Shown here piece by piece: positions 36,501 to 46,092 of a stretch of DNA of 64,000 nucleotides. Source of the DNA: WTGA01 sp965214055 (GTDB lineage Bacteria; Pseudomonadota; Gammaproteobacteria; Arenicellales; Poriferihabitantaceae); contig OZ243931.1 of NCBI GenBank assembly GCA_965214055.1, positions 496,001 to 560,000 on the forward strand, in the 5' to 3' direction. A model generated the notes under the pieces. That model had not been told where the DNA came from. It searched no databases and saw nothing but the letters and a program-made list of their open reading frames with translations. Position numbers and translations under genes: made by a program. How positions within the stretch are numbered: position 1 is the first letter of the stretch; the number at the start of each line of letters is the position of its first letter.

Positions 36501-39500
36501 TCAATCGGCATGGCCATACCCGCCCCCCCCTGGTGTCTGGATCTCGAACCGATCCCCTTCCTGCAATTCGATGTGGTCGGTACCGGACAATTCGGTGACG
36601 GACCCGTCGGCATGAACCACCCGGTTGATACCGGTCTGGCCGTCGCCTCCCCCGCCCAGCCCATACGGCGGCACTTTTCGGTGGCCCGATATGATATTCG
36701 CAGTCATGGCTTTGTTGAAGCGGATTTTTCGGATCACCCCGTCCCCACCGGGATTCCGGCCGGCTCCTCCGGAACCGCGCCTGATTTCGAATGATTCCAG
36801 CACCACCGGAAATCGCCATTCCAGGACTTCAGGGTCGGTGAGCCTGGAATTCGTCATATGCGTATGCACGGCATCCGCACCCGGGCGATTGGCGGTGGCA
36901 CCGGCCCCGCCGCAGATGGTTTCGTAATACTGGTGCTCATCATTGCCCCAGATAAAATTATTCATGGTTCCCTGGGCGGCGGCAACCACCCTGATCGCCC
37001 CGAACAGGGTATCCACCAGATACTGGGAGGTTTCCACATTGCCTGCCACCACTGCGGCCGGGTACCGGGGCCGGATCATAGAATCCTCGGGAATGATAAT
37101 TTCCATGGGTTTGAGACACCCTTCATTCAGTGGAATATTGTCGTCCACCAGGCAACGGAACACATACAGTACCGCCGCCCGGACCACCGCGGTGGGGGCA
37201 TTAAAATTGCCCGGATGCTGGGCACTCGTTCCGGAAAAATCCACCACCGCCTTCCGGTTCTTCCGGTCCACCTTAATGGCCACGGAAATCCGGTGGCCAT
37301 CGTCCATGGCATAGGTGAATGCGCCGTCATCCAGCACGCTCAATACCCGGCGAACCGCTTCTTCCGCATTGTCCTGGACATGCTTCATGTAGGCATGCAC
37401 GGTTTCCACGCTGTAGTGTTCAACCATTTTCAGCAGTTCCCGGGCGCCTTTCTCGCAGGCCGCCAGCTGGGCCTTGAAGTCCGCCAGATTCATCTGTGGA
37501 TTCCTGGCCGGCCACGGATTGTCCGTCAGCAGCTCAAGCATTTCCCGTTCCCTGAACAGGTCGTTCTCCACCAGCTTCTGGTTGTCGATCAAGACACCTT
37601 CTTCTTCAATGCTGGTGGAATCCGCCGGCGCAGACCCCGGAGTTTTGCCTCCAATATCCGCGTGGTGACCCCGGGAGGCCACATAAAACAGGATTTCACC
37701 CTCCCGGGTAAAGACGGGCTTGATGATGGTGACATCCGGAAGGTGGGTGCCGCCGTTGTAGGGGGCGTTGAGGATATAAGCATCCCCGGGAACAATGTCT
37801 CCGCCCCGTTCCCGGATCACCATCTTGATGCTTTCTCCCATGGATCCCAGATGCACCGGCATGTGGGGGGCATTGGCAACGAGCCCTCCACCGGGGTCAA
37901 AAATGGCACAGGAAAAATCCAGCCGCTCCTTGATATTCACCGACGCTGCGGTATTTTCCAAAACGGACCCCATTTGTTCTGCGATGGACATAAACAGATT
38001 GTTGAATATTTCCAGCATCACCGGGTCCACGGCTGTGCCGATGGCCCGGGCTTCCTTTTTTTCCAGGTAACGCTGCAGGATCAGGTTGTTGTCCTGTCGC
38101 AAAATGGCCCGCCAGCCCGGTTCCACCACAATCGTCCCCGTGGAATCGAGAATGATGGCCGGACCATTGACCGGCTGGCCAGCGATGAGGGACCCCCGCC
38201 GGTAGAAGGGCGTCCGGGCCCAGCGGTCTTCCATAAAGCACTCCCTCACCACTTCCGGCCGAGGTCCGTTGGTGTCCGCCGGATCCGCACCCGGTTCGTT
38301 GACGATGGTGGAGGGTCTGGCCACGGAGATCGCTTCCATCTGAATCGACTCCACAATCATCTCCTTGTCCGGTGAAATAAACCCGAACCTCATCTGGTGG
38401 AGGGCTTCAAAACTCTCCACCACTTCCCCGAGGGGGGCTTCGGGTACGATGAGTGCCGTATCCGAACCCTGGTAGCGAATATGCAGGGACCTTCGGAATG
38501 ACAAATCATTGCCCCCGGCCCCCTGCTGCTCCAGTCCGGCGATTCCTGCCTGCTGCAGTGCGTCGAGCAAGCCCTTCAATTCCCCAAGCAGGGCTTCATT
38601 CAGGGTGGATTCGATGGCCTGCTGGCGGTCCACCACAGTGTCCGCCAACCCCATTCCGTACGCCGACAGCACGCCGGCAAACGGATGGATCAGGATCTGC
38701 TTCATGGCCAGGGCATCGGCCACCAGACAGGCGTGCTGGCCCCCTGCACCCCCAAAACAGCACAACGTGTATTCCGAAACATCATAGCCCCGCTGTACGG
38801 ACACTTTCTTGATGGCATTGGCCATGTTCTCCACCGCAATGGAAAGAAACCCCGCGGCCACCGCTTCCGGGCTCCGGGAGTCTCCGGTATCGTGCTGGAT
38901 TCGCTCGGCCAACGCCTGGAACCCGGCCTGGACACTGTCTGCATCAATGGGCTGGTCCGCGTTGGGTCCGAAAACCCGGGGAAACAAATCCGGCTGGAGC
39001 TTCCCCACCATCACATTGCAGTCGGTGATGGTCAGCGGTCCCTGGTTCCGGTAGGCGCAGGGTCCCGGGTTCGCTCCTGCAGAATCCGGGCCCACCCGGT
39101 ACCGGGCACCATCAAAAAAAAGAATGGATCCGCCCCCCGCCGCCACCGTATGGATCAGCATCATCGGTGCCCGCAACCGGACCCCCGCCACCGTGGTCTC
39201 AAAGGCTTTTTCAAACCCGCCGTTGTAGTGACTGACATCCGTGGAGGTTCCCCCCATGTCGAAACCAATGACGTTGTGGATTCCCGCCCCTTCACTCACC
39301 CTGGCCATTCCCACCACACCCCCGGCCGGACCGGACAATATGGCATCCTTTCCCTGGAAGAACCGGGCATCGGTCAACCCTCCATTGGAACGCATGAACA
39401 TCAGTTTCCCGCCATGCTCTTCAAAACCTTCCAGTTCACAGGCCACCTGGTGGACATAGCGGCGGAGAATGGGCGACAGGTAGGCGTCCACCACCGTGGT

Positions 39501-40121
39501 GTCTCCACGAGAGACCAGCTTCATCAACGGGCTGACCTGGTGGCTCACCGAAATCTGGGTGAAACCAATCTCTTTGGCAATCCCTTCCAGAATCTGTTCA
39601 TGCTGGTGGTAGCGGTATCCATGCATCAGGACAATGGCCACGCACCGAAAGCCGTCGTCATGGTATTGCTGCAACTGTGCCCGGGCATGCTGTTCATCCA
39701 GTCCACGCAGGACATTGCCGTGTGCATCAATGCGCTCATCGACTTCCAGGACTTCCCGGTACAGCATTTCCGGCAGTTCGATGTCCAGGGCAAAAAGATC
39801 CGGACGAGCCTGGTAGCCTATCCTCAGCTGGTCCCGGAACCCCCGGGTAATCACCAGCAGGGTGTCGTCGCCCTTGCGCTCAAGCAACGCATTGGTGGCC
39901 ACCGTCGTCCCCATCTTGATTGTCGAGATCCGGGAAGTGTCCAGTCGGTTCCGGGCATCCACACCCAGAACATCCCTGATTCCCTGGATGGCCGCATCCC
40001 GGTATTGTTCCGGGTTTTCCGACAGCAGCTTGTGGATGGTCACCTCGCCGTTCGGCCGGCGGGCAACGATATCCGTGAAGGTCCCTCCCCGGTCAATCCA
40101 GAATTCCCATTTGTCCTTCAT
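36501..40121 (-). CDS. 5-oxoprolinase, ATP-hydrolysing (fused HyuA-HyuB hydantoinase type)
   Basis: A 1206-residue fusion of the two halves of hydantoinase/oxoprolinase. The N-terminal HyuA half starts WIDRGGTFTDIVA and contains GGTSTDVSHYNG and AAGGGSILFFDG. The HyuB half begins near residue 690 (DPVMLEIFNNLFMSIAEQMG) and contains the NAPHMPVHLGSMGESI and SRGHHADIGGKTPGS blocks, ending GGGGYG. It hydrolyses 5-oxo-L-proline to glutamate with ATP, recycling pyroglutamate from glutathione breakdown. The length matches the eukaryote-like single-chain form. It lies downstream of the gshB-gmhA pair, separated by 201 non-coding bases. Confidence 0.92.
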   Translation of the reverse strand: MKDKWEFWIDRGGTFTDIVARRPNGEVTIHKLLSENPEQYRDAAIQGIRDVLGVDARNRLDTSRISTIKMGTTVATNALLERKGDDTLLVITRGFRDQLRIGYQARPDLFALDIELPEMLYREVLEVDERIDAHGNVLRGLDEQHARAQLQQYHDDGFRCVAIVLMHGYRYHQHEQILEGIAKEIGFTQISVSHQVSPLMKLVSRGDTTVVDAYLSPILRRYVHQVACELEGFEEHGGKLMFMRSNGGLTDARFFQGKDAILSGPAGGVVGMARVSEGAGIHNVIGFDMGGTSTDVSHYNGGFEKAFETTVAGVRLRAPMMLIHTVAAGGGSILFFDGARYRVGPDSAGANPGPCAYRNQGPLTITDCNVMVGKLQPDLFPRVFGPNADQPIDADSVQAGFQALAERIQHDTGDSRSPEAVAAGFLSIAVENMANAIKKVSVQRGYDVSEYTLCCFGGAGGQHACLVADALAMKQILIHPFAGVLSAYGMGLADTVVDRQQAIESTLNEALLGELKGLLDALQQAGIAGLEQQGAGGNDLSFRRSLHIRYQGSDTALIVPEAPLGEVVESFEALHQMRFGFISPDKEMIVESIQMEAISVARPSTIVNEPGADPADTNGPRPEVVRECFMEDRWARTPFYRRGSLIAGQPVNGPAIILDSTGTIVVEPGWRAILRQDNNLILQRYLEKKEARAIGTAVDPVMLEIFNNLFMSIAEQMGSVLENTAASVNIKERLDFSCAIFDPGGGLVANAPHMPVHLGSMGESIKMVIRERGGDIVPGDAYILNAPYNGGTHLPDVTIIKPVFTREGEILFYVASRGHHADIGGKTPGSAPADSTSIEEEGVLIDNQKLVENDLFREREMLELLTDNPWPARNPQMNLADFKAQLAACEKGARELLKMVEHYSVETVHAYMKHVQDNAEEAVRRVLSVLDDGAFTYAMDDGHRISVAIKVDRKNRKAVVDFSGTSAQHPGNFNAPTAVVRAAVLYVFRCLVDDNIPLNEGCLKPMEIIIPEDSMIRPRYPAAVVAGNVETSQYLVDTLFGAIRVVAAAQGTMNNFIWGNDEHQYYETICGGAGATANRPGADAVHTHMTNSRLTDPEVLEWRFPVVLESFEIRRGSGGAGRNPGGDGVIRKIRFNKAMTANIISGHRKVPPYGLGGGGDGQTGINRVVHADGSVTELSGTDHIELQEGDRFEIQTPGGGGYGHAD

Positions 40122-40322
40122 AAGTCAGCCTCTTTGACGAAATAATCTAAAGACACCTGCGATGCACCGCCAACGGTTCAGACAGGCGGCAACGGTGGAG
40201 TCCACCGTGCCTGGAGATATTCATAAATGCTACGGCCGCGGCCTCAATCCCGGCGTGTTTCCTCACTGGATGCCGGAAAGGTCCCGGTATGGCCAGCAAC
40301 CGCAGGATGTGCAGGAACCGGA

Positions 40323-40913
40323 TCACTCCGGGAAATTACCGGGAAAGAATGATCTTTCGATCAGTTCAATGAGAATATGCAGAATCTTGATGTGCAACTC
40401 CTGGATCTTGTCGGCATAGGGATATTCGATGGTATGGATATCCACGTCCGCCAGGGCCCCCAGTCTGGATCCGGGGCTTCCGGTGAGGGTGATGACCCGG
40501 ATCCCGTTTTCCCGGGCAAATTCCGCCGCGCGGAGGGTATTGGCACTTTTTCCGCTTGTACTGATCGCAACCAGGGCATCTCCCGGATTCCCTCTTGCCT
40601 CAAGATACCTGGAAAATACCTGTTCATAACCATAGTCATTGGCCACACAGGACAGGTGGCCGGGATCGCTGATGGCGGTCGCGGCAAGGCCTCTTCGATG
40701 GTCCCGGTATCGCCCGGTGAGTTCTTCTGCAAAATGCATGGCATCGCTCATGGAGCCCCCGTTCCCGCAGCTGTAGATGGCCTTGTCCTGTTGCAGCGTC
40801 GAGATCAGCAGGCGGGCGGCGGCGGCGATACCTTCGATTTTCCCGGAATCCTCCATGAATTTTTCCAGCGCGGTCCTGGAATCATTCAGCGACGACAGTA
40901 TCTGTGACTTCAT
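40323..40913 (-). CDS. gmhA: phosphoheptose isomerase (sedoheptulose-7-phosphate isomerase, GmhA)
   Basis: A 196-residue SIS-domain enzyme that converts sedoheptulose 7-phosphate to heptose 7-phosphates for LPS inner core. The phosphosugar-binding motifs SCGNGGSMSDAMHFAEEL (about 48-65) and AISTSGKSANTLRA are present. Its ATG overlaps the gshB stop by four bases, so the two are likely translated together. The rest of the heptose pathway (hldE, gmhB) is not in view. DiaA-like regulators share this fold, but the motifs and length favour GmhA. Confidence 0.9.
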   Translation of the reverse strand: MKSQILSSLNDSRTALEKFMEDSGKIEGIAAAARLLISTLQQDKAIYSCGNGGSMSDAMHFAEELTGRYRDHRRGLAATAISDPGHLSCVANDYGYEQVFSRYLEARGNPGDALVAISTSGKSANTLRAAEFARENGIRVITLTGSPGSRLGALADVDIHTIEYPYADKIQELHIKILHILIELIERSFFPGNFPE

Positions 40914-41848
40914 TTCTGGTTCCCCGAAGGTTCTGCGAGAGCGGAAATCATCTGGAGGTGATAGTCCACCCCGTCGAAGCGACTCATTTCCTGCAAGCCG
41001 GTGGGACTGGTGACGTTCACCTCGATGAGCATGCCGCCAATAATATCAATTCCAGCGAAAAAAACACCCTGCTCCATCAGGCCCTGCCTTAATGCGGAAC
41101 AGATATCCCTGTCCCTGGCATCCAGGCTGCTGGGATGGGCACTGCCCCCGGCATCCATATTATTCAGCTCGGCTCCTTCCGCGTGAACCCGCAATATCGC
41201 CCCCATGGGATCCCCGTTCAGCAATAAAATACGCTTGTCTCCCTCCACGGCTGCGGGGAGGTATTCCTGCACAATGACCCACTGCCGCCCCTGGTGGGTC
41301 GCTTCCCCCAGTGCATGGACCGGGTCTCCATGGCGGTAAAACACGATCCCCTTCCCGCCAAAACCATCCACCGGCTTCACCGTAACCCGGCCCTGTTCCT
41401 TCGCAAAATCCCGGATTGCGCCGGGGTCGCTGGTAACCAGCGTGGAGGGGGTATATTCCGGGTAATACAGCGCCGCCAGTTTTTCATTCCAGTTGCGGAT
41501 TCCCTCGGGTCGATTGATCACCCGGGTGCTGGCCGGCAGGTAGTCCAGCAGCAGCGTCGTGTAAAAATAACGCCGGTCAAAGGGCGGGTCGGTGCGTATC
41601 CACACCGTATCCAGCTCTCCCATCTCCAGGGTGGTTTCCTCCAGCACCGTGAAGGGATGATCCGTATCCGCATGGACTTCGAGCCAGGATACCCGGCCAT
41701 GCAGCCGGTCGTGTTCAAGCCAGAGGTCTCGCTGATCCAGATAACAGACACGATGCCCGTGCTCCGCACAGGCCAGCATCAGGAAATACGACGTATCCTT
41801 CCAGGCCTTGACCCCGTCAAGGGGATCCATGATGAACGCATGCTTCAA
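40910..41848 (-). CDS. gshB: glutathione synthetase
   Basis: A 312-residue ATP-grasp ligase joining gamma-glutamylcysteine to glycine. The N-terminal lid (MKHAFIMDPLDGVKAWKDTS), PPFDRRYFYTTLLLDYL, NRPEGIRNWNEKLAALYYPE and the VKPVDGFGGKGI loop identify GshB. The C-terminal GIDIIGGMLIEVNVTSPTG supplies the metal-binding Glu/Asn. Normal length. gshA is not in view. Sits 30 bases downstream of prpE and overlaps gmhA. Confidence 0.94.
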   Translation of the reverse strand: MKHAFIMDPLDGVKAWKDTSYFLMLACAEHGHRVCYLDQRDLWLEHDRLHGRVSWLEVHADTDHPFTVLEETTLEMGELDTVWIRTDPPFDRRYFYTTLLLDYLPASTRVINRPEGIRNWNEKLAALYYPEYTPSTLVTSDPGAIRDFAKEQGRVTVKPVDGFGGKGIVFYRHGDPVHALGEATHQGRQWVIVQEYLPAAVEGDKRILLLNGDPMGAILRVHAEGAELNNMDAGGSAHPSSLDARDRDICSALRQGLMEQGVFFAGIDIIGGMLIEVNVTSPTGLQEMSRFDGVDYHLQMISALAEPSGNQK

Positions 41849-41878
41849 TTGGGGTGCAACAGCCGGTTGCAGTTCAAA

Positions 41879-43771
41879 TCAGGCGCCGGCATAGCCGAGC
41901 TTCCGGAGAGATTCCGATATCTCATCCAGAATCGCCGGGTCATCAATGGTTGCCGGCATGTTCCACTCGGAATTGTCGGCAATTTTTTTCATGGTCCCCC
42001 GGAGAATCTTCCCGGACCGGGTCTTTGGCAGTCTCTGGATGATCGTGGCCAGCTTGAACGCGGCCACCGGTCCGATTTTTTCCCGGACCAGCCGGATACA
42101 TTCGTCCACAATCTCCCGCTCATCCCGTTCGACACCGGCATTCAGCACCAGGCAGCCCAGGGGCAGTTCCCCCTTCAGGGCATCGGCCACCCCCATAACG
42201 GCACATTCCGCCACATCCGGATGGGAGGCCAGTACTTCCTCAATGGCACCGGTGGACAAACGATGGCCGGCAACATTGATGACATCATCCGTCCGGGACA
42301 TCACGAATACATACCCGTCCCCGTCAATATAGCCGGCATCACCGGTTTCATAATATCCGGGATAGGTCTTCATGTACGAATCAATATACCGTTGCCGCGC
42401 ATTCCACAGGGTCGGAAATGTGCCGGGAGGAAGGGGGAGCCTGACCACCAGTGCGCCGACATCACCCGACTTGACCGCTCTTGCTTCGTCATCGAGTGCT
42501 TCGAGTTGCCATCCCGGGACCGGGCGGGTTGGCGAACCGTCCTTGACGGGGAGTGCCTCAATGCCCAGGCAATTGGAGCAGATCGCCCAGCCGGTTTCGG
42601 TCTGCCACCAATGGTCGATGACCGGGACCCCCAGTTTATCCTTGGCCCAGTTCAGGGTATCGGGGTCGGTGCGCTCCCCGGCAAGAAACAGGGATTCCAG
42701 GCATGAAATATCATATTTCCGGATAAAATCGCCATTCAGGTCCTCTTTCTTGATGGCACGAAACGCAGTGGGTGCCGTGAACAGCACCTTGACCCGGTGC
42801 TCGGATATGACCCGCCAGAAAACCCCGGGATCCGGCGTGCCCACGGGCTTGCCTTCAAACACGATGGTGGTATTGCCGTTGAACAGGGGGGCATACACGA
42901 TATAGGAATGACCCACCACCCAGCCCACATCCGAAGCCGCCCAGTACACCTCCCCGGGCTCCATGTTGTAGATATTCTTCATGCTCCATTTCAAGGCGAC
43001 GATCCCCCCCGCGGTATCCCGAACCACCCCTTTCGGTTGCCCCGTGGTGCCCGAAGTATAGAGAATATACAGCGGGTCCGTGGCCAGCACCGGAACGCAC
43101 TCCACACTCGTGGCATCCTTCATGGCCCGGGTCCAGTCGATGTCCCGGCCATCCACCATGGCGGCTTTCGCCTGGGGACGCTGCAAAACGATGCAGTGAT
43201 CGGGTTTGTGCCGGGCCAGTCCGATGGCCTGGTCCAGAAGCGGCTTGTATTCCACGACACGGCCCGGTTCCAGGCCGCAGGACGCCGAAACTACCAGTTT
43301 GGGTTCGCAGTCGTCGATTCGAACAGCGAGTTCATTGGAAGCAAACCCCCCGAAAACCACGCAGTGGACGGCCCCGATCCGGGCGCACGCCAGCATGCTG
43401 ATGATCGCTTCGGGGATCATTGGCATATAGACAATCACCCGGTCCCCGTACCCGACACCCTGGGCTTTCAGCACCCCGGCGAACCGGGAAGTTTCGTCTT
43501 TCAGTTCGTTATAGGTAATGGTCTGCTGGCTGTTTGTGATGGCACTGTCATGGATGATGGCGGCCTGTTCTCCCCGGCCGGCCTCGACGTGCACATCCAC
43601 CGCGTTGTAGCAGACATTCGTTTCCCCACCGCTGAACCATCGGTAAAAGGGTTTGTCCGAATCATCCAGAACCTGGTCCCACTTTTTGTACCAGTGTATG
43701 TTTTCTGCTGTTTCAGCCCAGAATTCCTCCGGATCATCACAGGCTTTTTGGTAAACTTCGCGATATGACAT
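41879..43771 (-). CDS. prpE: propionyl-CoA synthetase (PrpE-type acyl-CoA ligase)
   Basis: A 630-residue AMP-forming acyl-CoA ligase. The N-terminal cap matches the acetyl/propionyl type (NVCYNAVDVHVEAGRG). The ATP loop is YTSGTTGQPKGV, and the adenylate motif is YYETGDAGYIDGDGYVFVMSR. The catalytic lysine lies in TRSGKILRG near residue 585. The sequence SASCGLEPGRVVEYKPLLD is characteristic of PrpE rather than Acs. It activates propionate (or acetate) for the methylcitrate route. Divergent from the enoyl-CoA hydratase gene across 189 A+T-richer bases, which must hold both promoters. Confidence 0.93.
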   Translation of the reverse strand: MSYREVYQKACDDPEEFWAETAENIHWYKKWDQVLDDSDKPFYRWFSGGETNVCYNAVDVHVEAGRGEQAAIIHDSAITNSQQTITYNELKDETSRFAGVLKAQGVGYGDRVIVYMPMIPEAIISMLACARIGAVHCVVFGGFASNELAVRIDDCEPKLVVSASCGLEPGRVVEYKPLLDQAIGLARHKPDHCIVLQRPQAKAAMVDGRDIDWTRAMKDATSVECVPVLATDPLYILYTSGTTGQPKGVVRDTAGGIVALKWSMKNIYNMEPGEVYWAASDVGWVVGHSYIVYAPLFNGNTTIVFEGKPVGTPDPGVFWRVISEHRVKVLFTAPTAFRAIKKEDLNGDFIRKYDISCLESLFLAGERTDPDTLNWAKDKLGVPVIDHWWQTETGWAICSNCLGIEALPVKDGSPTRPVPGWQLEALDDEARAVKSGDVGALVVRLPLPPGTFPTLWNARQRYIDSYMKTYPGYYETGDAGYIDGDGYVFVMSRTDDVINVAGHRLSTGAIEEVLASHPDVAECAVMGVADALKGELPLGCLVLNAGVERDEREIVDECIRLVREKIGPVAAFKLATIIQRLPKTRSGKILRGTMKKIADNSEWNMPATIDDPAILDEISESLRKLGYAGA

Positions 43772-43960
43772 GTTTGGTGTGTTCAGGATTGGGTTTCCGG
43801 GTTCAGCGCTCCGTTGTCTGAATCTCCCGCATTCAATTCTATTGTGCTATTGTAATTGAAATGACCTGTAACAGGAAAGTTCACTCACTGGTTGTGGTCC
43901 GGGCAATCCTGCCACCCTGCCCCTTCCGAACCCTCTACTTTTGCACCGAGGTACCGACTC

Positions 43961-44737
43961 TTGAATTATCAGAATATCGAAATCGAGATAGATGACAACA
44001 TTGGCATCATCACCCTGAACCGACCGGAAGTTCTCAATGCCCTGTCCCGGGAACTCCGGGCCGAAGTGGGGGAAGCCCTGGATCACCTTGAAAGGAACGA
44101 CCAGGTCGGATGCATTGTCCTCACCGGGAAAGGCAAGGCATTTGCGGCGGGTGCCGACATTACCCAGATGCAGGACAAGTCATACATGGACATGTACCGG
44201 GATGACAACACCAGTCACCTGGAATCCCTGGTGAACCGTGTGCGAACCCCGCTGATCGCTGCGGTCAACGGGTTTGCTCTGGGCGGTGGCTGCGAAATTG
44301 CCATGATGTGCGATTTCATCCTGGCATCCAGCAAGGCCATGTTTGGCCAACCTGAAATCAACCTCGGCGTTCTCCCCGGCTGGGGTGGTACCCAGCGGTT
44401 GACCCGGCTGGTGGGCAAGTCCAAGGCCATGGACATGTGCCTGACCGGCCGGATGATGGATGCCCGGGAAGCGGAACGTTCCGGCCTGGCTTCCCGGGTA
44501 TTTCCGGCTGAAACGTTCATGGAAGATGTCCGCAGGGTGGCCCGGGACGTGGCCTCGAAATCCAGGATCGGCCTGAACATGAACAAGGAGTGTATTAACC
44601 AGGCCCTTGAGACAAATCTCCAGGCCGGACTGTTGTTCGAACGCCGGACTTTCCAGTCCGCCTTTGCAACGGAAGACCAGAAAGAGGGGATGACCGCGTT
44701 TGTTGAAAAACGAAAGGCCCGGTGGAATCACCAATAG
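43961..44737 (+). CDS. enoyl-CoA hydratase/isomerase (crotonase family)
   Basis: I place the start at the TTG at 43961, preceded by GAGG nine bases away, giving 258 residues, the standard crotonase length; the longer frame adds family-foreign residues. The IGIITLNRPEVLNALSREL start, GKGKAFAAGADITQM oxyanion segment (Ala-Gly-Ala-Asp) and NGFALGGGCEIAMMCDFI (catalytic Glu) followed by FGQPEINLGVLPGWGGTQRL (second Glu) are complete. It probably hydrates trans-2-enoyl-CoA in fatty acid oxidation. The next MFS gene may overlap its end. Confidence 0.93.
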   Translation: MNYQNIEIEIDDNIGIITLNRPEVLNALSRELRAEVGEALDHLERNDQVGCIVLTGKGKAFAAGADITQMQDKSYMDMYRDDNTSHLESLVNRVRTPLIAAVNGFALGGGCEIAMMCDFILASSKAMFGQPEINLGVLPGWGGTQRLTRLVGKSKAMDMCLTGRMMDAREAERSGLASRVFPAETFMEDVRRVARDVASKSRIGLNMNKECINQALETNLQAGLLFERRTFQSAFATEDQKEGMTAFVEKRKARWNHQ

Positions 44738-44751
44738 CCGTTCCGAAACCC

Positions 44752-45972
44752 ATGAACCAAACCGCTTCTCGCTGGCGAACGCCCCTGGCCGTACTCATTG
44801 CCGGCTGCCTGATCTCCATGACGGGTTTCGGAATCCGTTCCTCGTTTGGACTGTTCCTGGAACCCATGACCGTGGATCAAGGCTGGAGCCGGGAAACTTT
44901 CGCCTTGGCCATGGCCCTGCAGAACCTTCTGTGGGGCATCGGACTCCCCTTTGCAGGGGCCATCGCTGACAAACACGGCACGGTAAAAGTCATCGTCGCC
45001 GGAGCCGTGATGTATGCACTGGGGATCTGGGGGATGGCTCATGCGGACTCCGGTCTTGCCCTGCAGTTTACGGGGGGAGTACTCACCGGGCTGGGCATCG
45101 CATTTTCCGCTTTCACCCTGGCCATGGTGGCCATGGTTCGGGTGGTGGGACCTGAGAAAAGATCCTTTGTCCTGGGCATGGGAACCGCCGCGGGATCATT
45201 CGGGCAGGTGATATTTTCCCCCATCAGCCAGGGGTTCATCAATGCGTACGGGTGGCACATGGCCCTGATTCTGCTGGCCTCCATTGTCCTGGTCATGGTC
45301 CCTCTGGCATGCTGTCTGCCCGGGTCGGCAAAAGCATCCCCCGGGGAAATCGCCGCCGAACAGACACTGAAAGAAGCCCTGGGGGAAGCCATAGTGCACC
45401 GGGGATATATCCTGCTGACCATGGGGTTCTTTGTCTGCGGTTTTCATGTGGCCTTCATTACCGTGCATTTGCCTGCCTATATCCAGGACCTGGGGCTGGA
45501 CCCCGAAATTGGTGCGTATTCCATTGCACTCATCGGGCTGATGAATATCGTCGGGTCCATCCTATCTGGCATGGCCGGGCAACGATGGAGCAAGAAATCC
45601 GGGTTGAGCGTAATTTACTTTTCAAGGGCCCTGGTGATCCTGGCCCTGCTTTTTGCTCCCAAAACCCCCGGGGTCATGCTGCTGTTTGCGGGAACCATGG
45701 GGATTCTGTGGCTGTCCACCGTACCCCTGACCACCGGCATTGTTGCCCAGGTGTTTGGCGTCCGGTACATGGCAACCCTGTTTGGCATTGTTTTTTTGTC
45801 ACACCAGCTCGGCAGCTTTATCGGGGTCTGGCTGGGTGGCCGAATTTTTGACCAGACCGGGTCCTATGATGGAATGTGGTGGGCCGGTGTCACGGTTGGG
45901 CTGGTGGCTGCCCTGATCCATTTGCCCATCAATGAAAAGCCTCTGCCCAGGCCAGCCATCTCCACCGCCTGA
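44752..45972 (+). CDS. MFS transporter (oxalate/formate-monocarboxylate type)
   Basis: About 406 residues from the ATG at 44752 (a GTG at 44722 overlaps the previous gene). It has twelve hydrophobic spans with the typical MFS halves, GIRSSFGLFLEPMT at the first loop, and RGYILLTMGFFVCGFHVAFI opening the second half. Sequence character resembles the monocarboxylate/oxalate-formate (OFA/MCT) branch. Position after enoyl-CoA hydratase and near prpE suggests a small acid as substrate; that is inference. Confidence 0.9.
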   Translation: MNQTASRWRTPLAVLIAGCLISMTGFGIRSSFGLFLEPMTVDQGWSRETFALAMALQNLLWGIGLPFAGAIADKHGTVKVIVAGAVMYALGIWGMAHADSGLALQFTGGVLTGLGIAFSAFTLAMVAMVRVVGPEKRSFVLGMGTAAGSFGQVIFSPISQGFINAYGWHMALILLASIVLVMVPLACCLPGSAKASPGEIAAEQTLKEALGEAIVHRGYILLTMGFFVCGFHVAFITVHLPAYIQDLGLDPEIGAYSIALIGLMNIVGSILSGMAGQRWSKKSGLSVIYFSRALVILALLFAPKTPGVMLLFAGTMGILWLSTVPLTTGIVAQVFGVRYMATLFGIVFLSHQLGSFIGVWLGGRIFDQTGSYDGMWWAGVTVGLVAALIHLPINEKPLPRPAISTA

Positions 45973-46092
45973 AACCCATTGAGTCACGGACTGTGGACTT
46001 TCTGGGTGGACCCGGTCTGAATGGATCCGGGTTTGTCGGTCTGTTTCTCGAAATTCCACCCCATGACCCGGACCGGGGGGAAACCAGTACCC

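Noticed and set aside
38685..40145. A 486-codon plus-strand frame over the 5-oxoprolinase gene
   Set aside because: It is antisense to the conserved HyuA half, has no domain and no ribosome-binding site.
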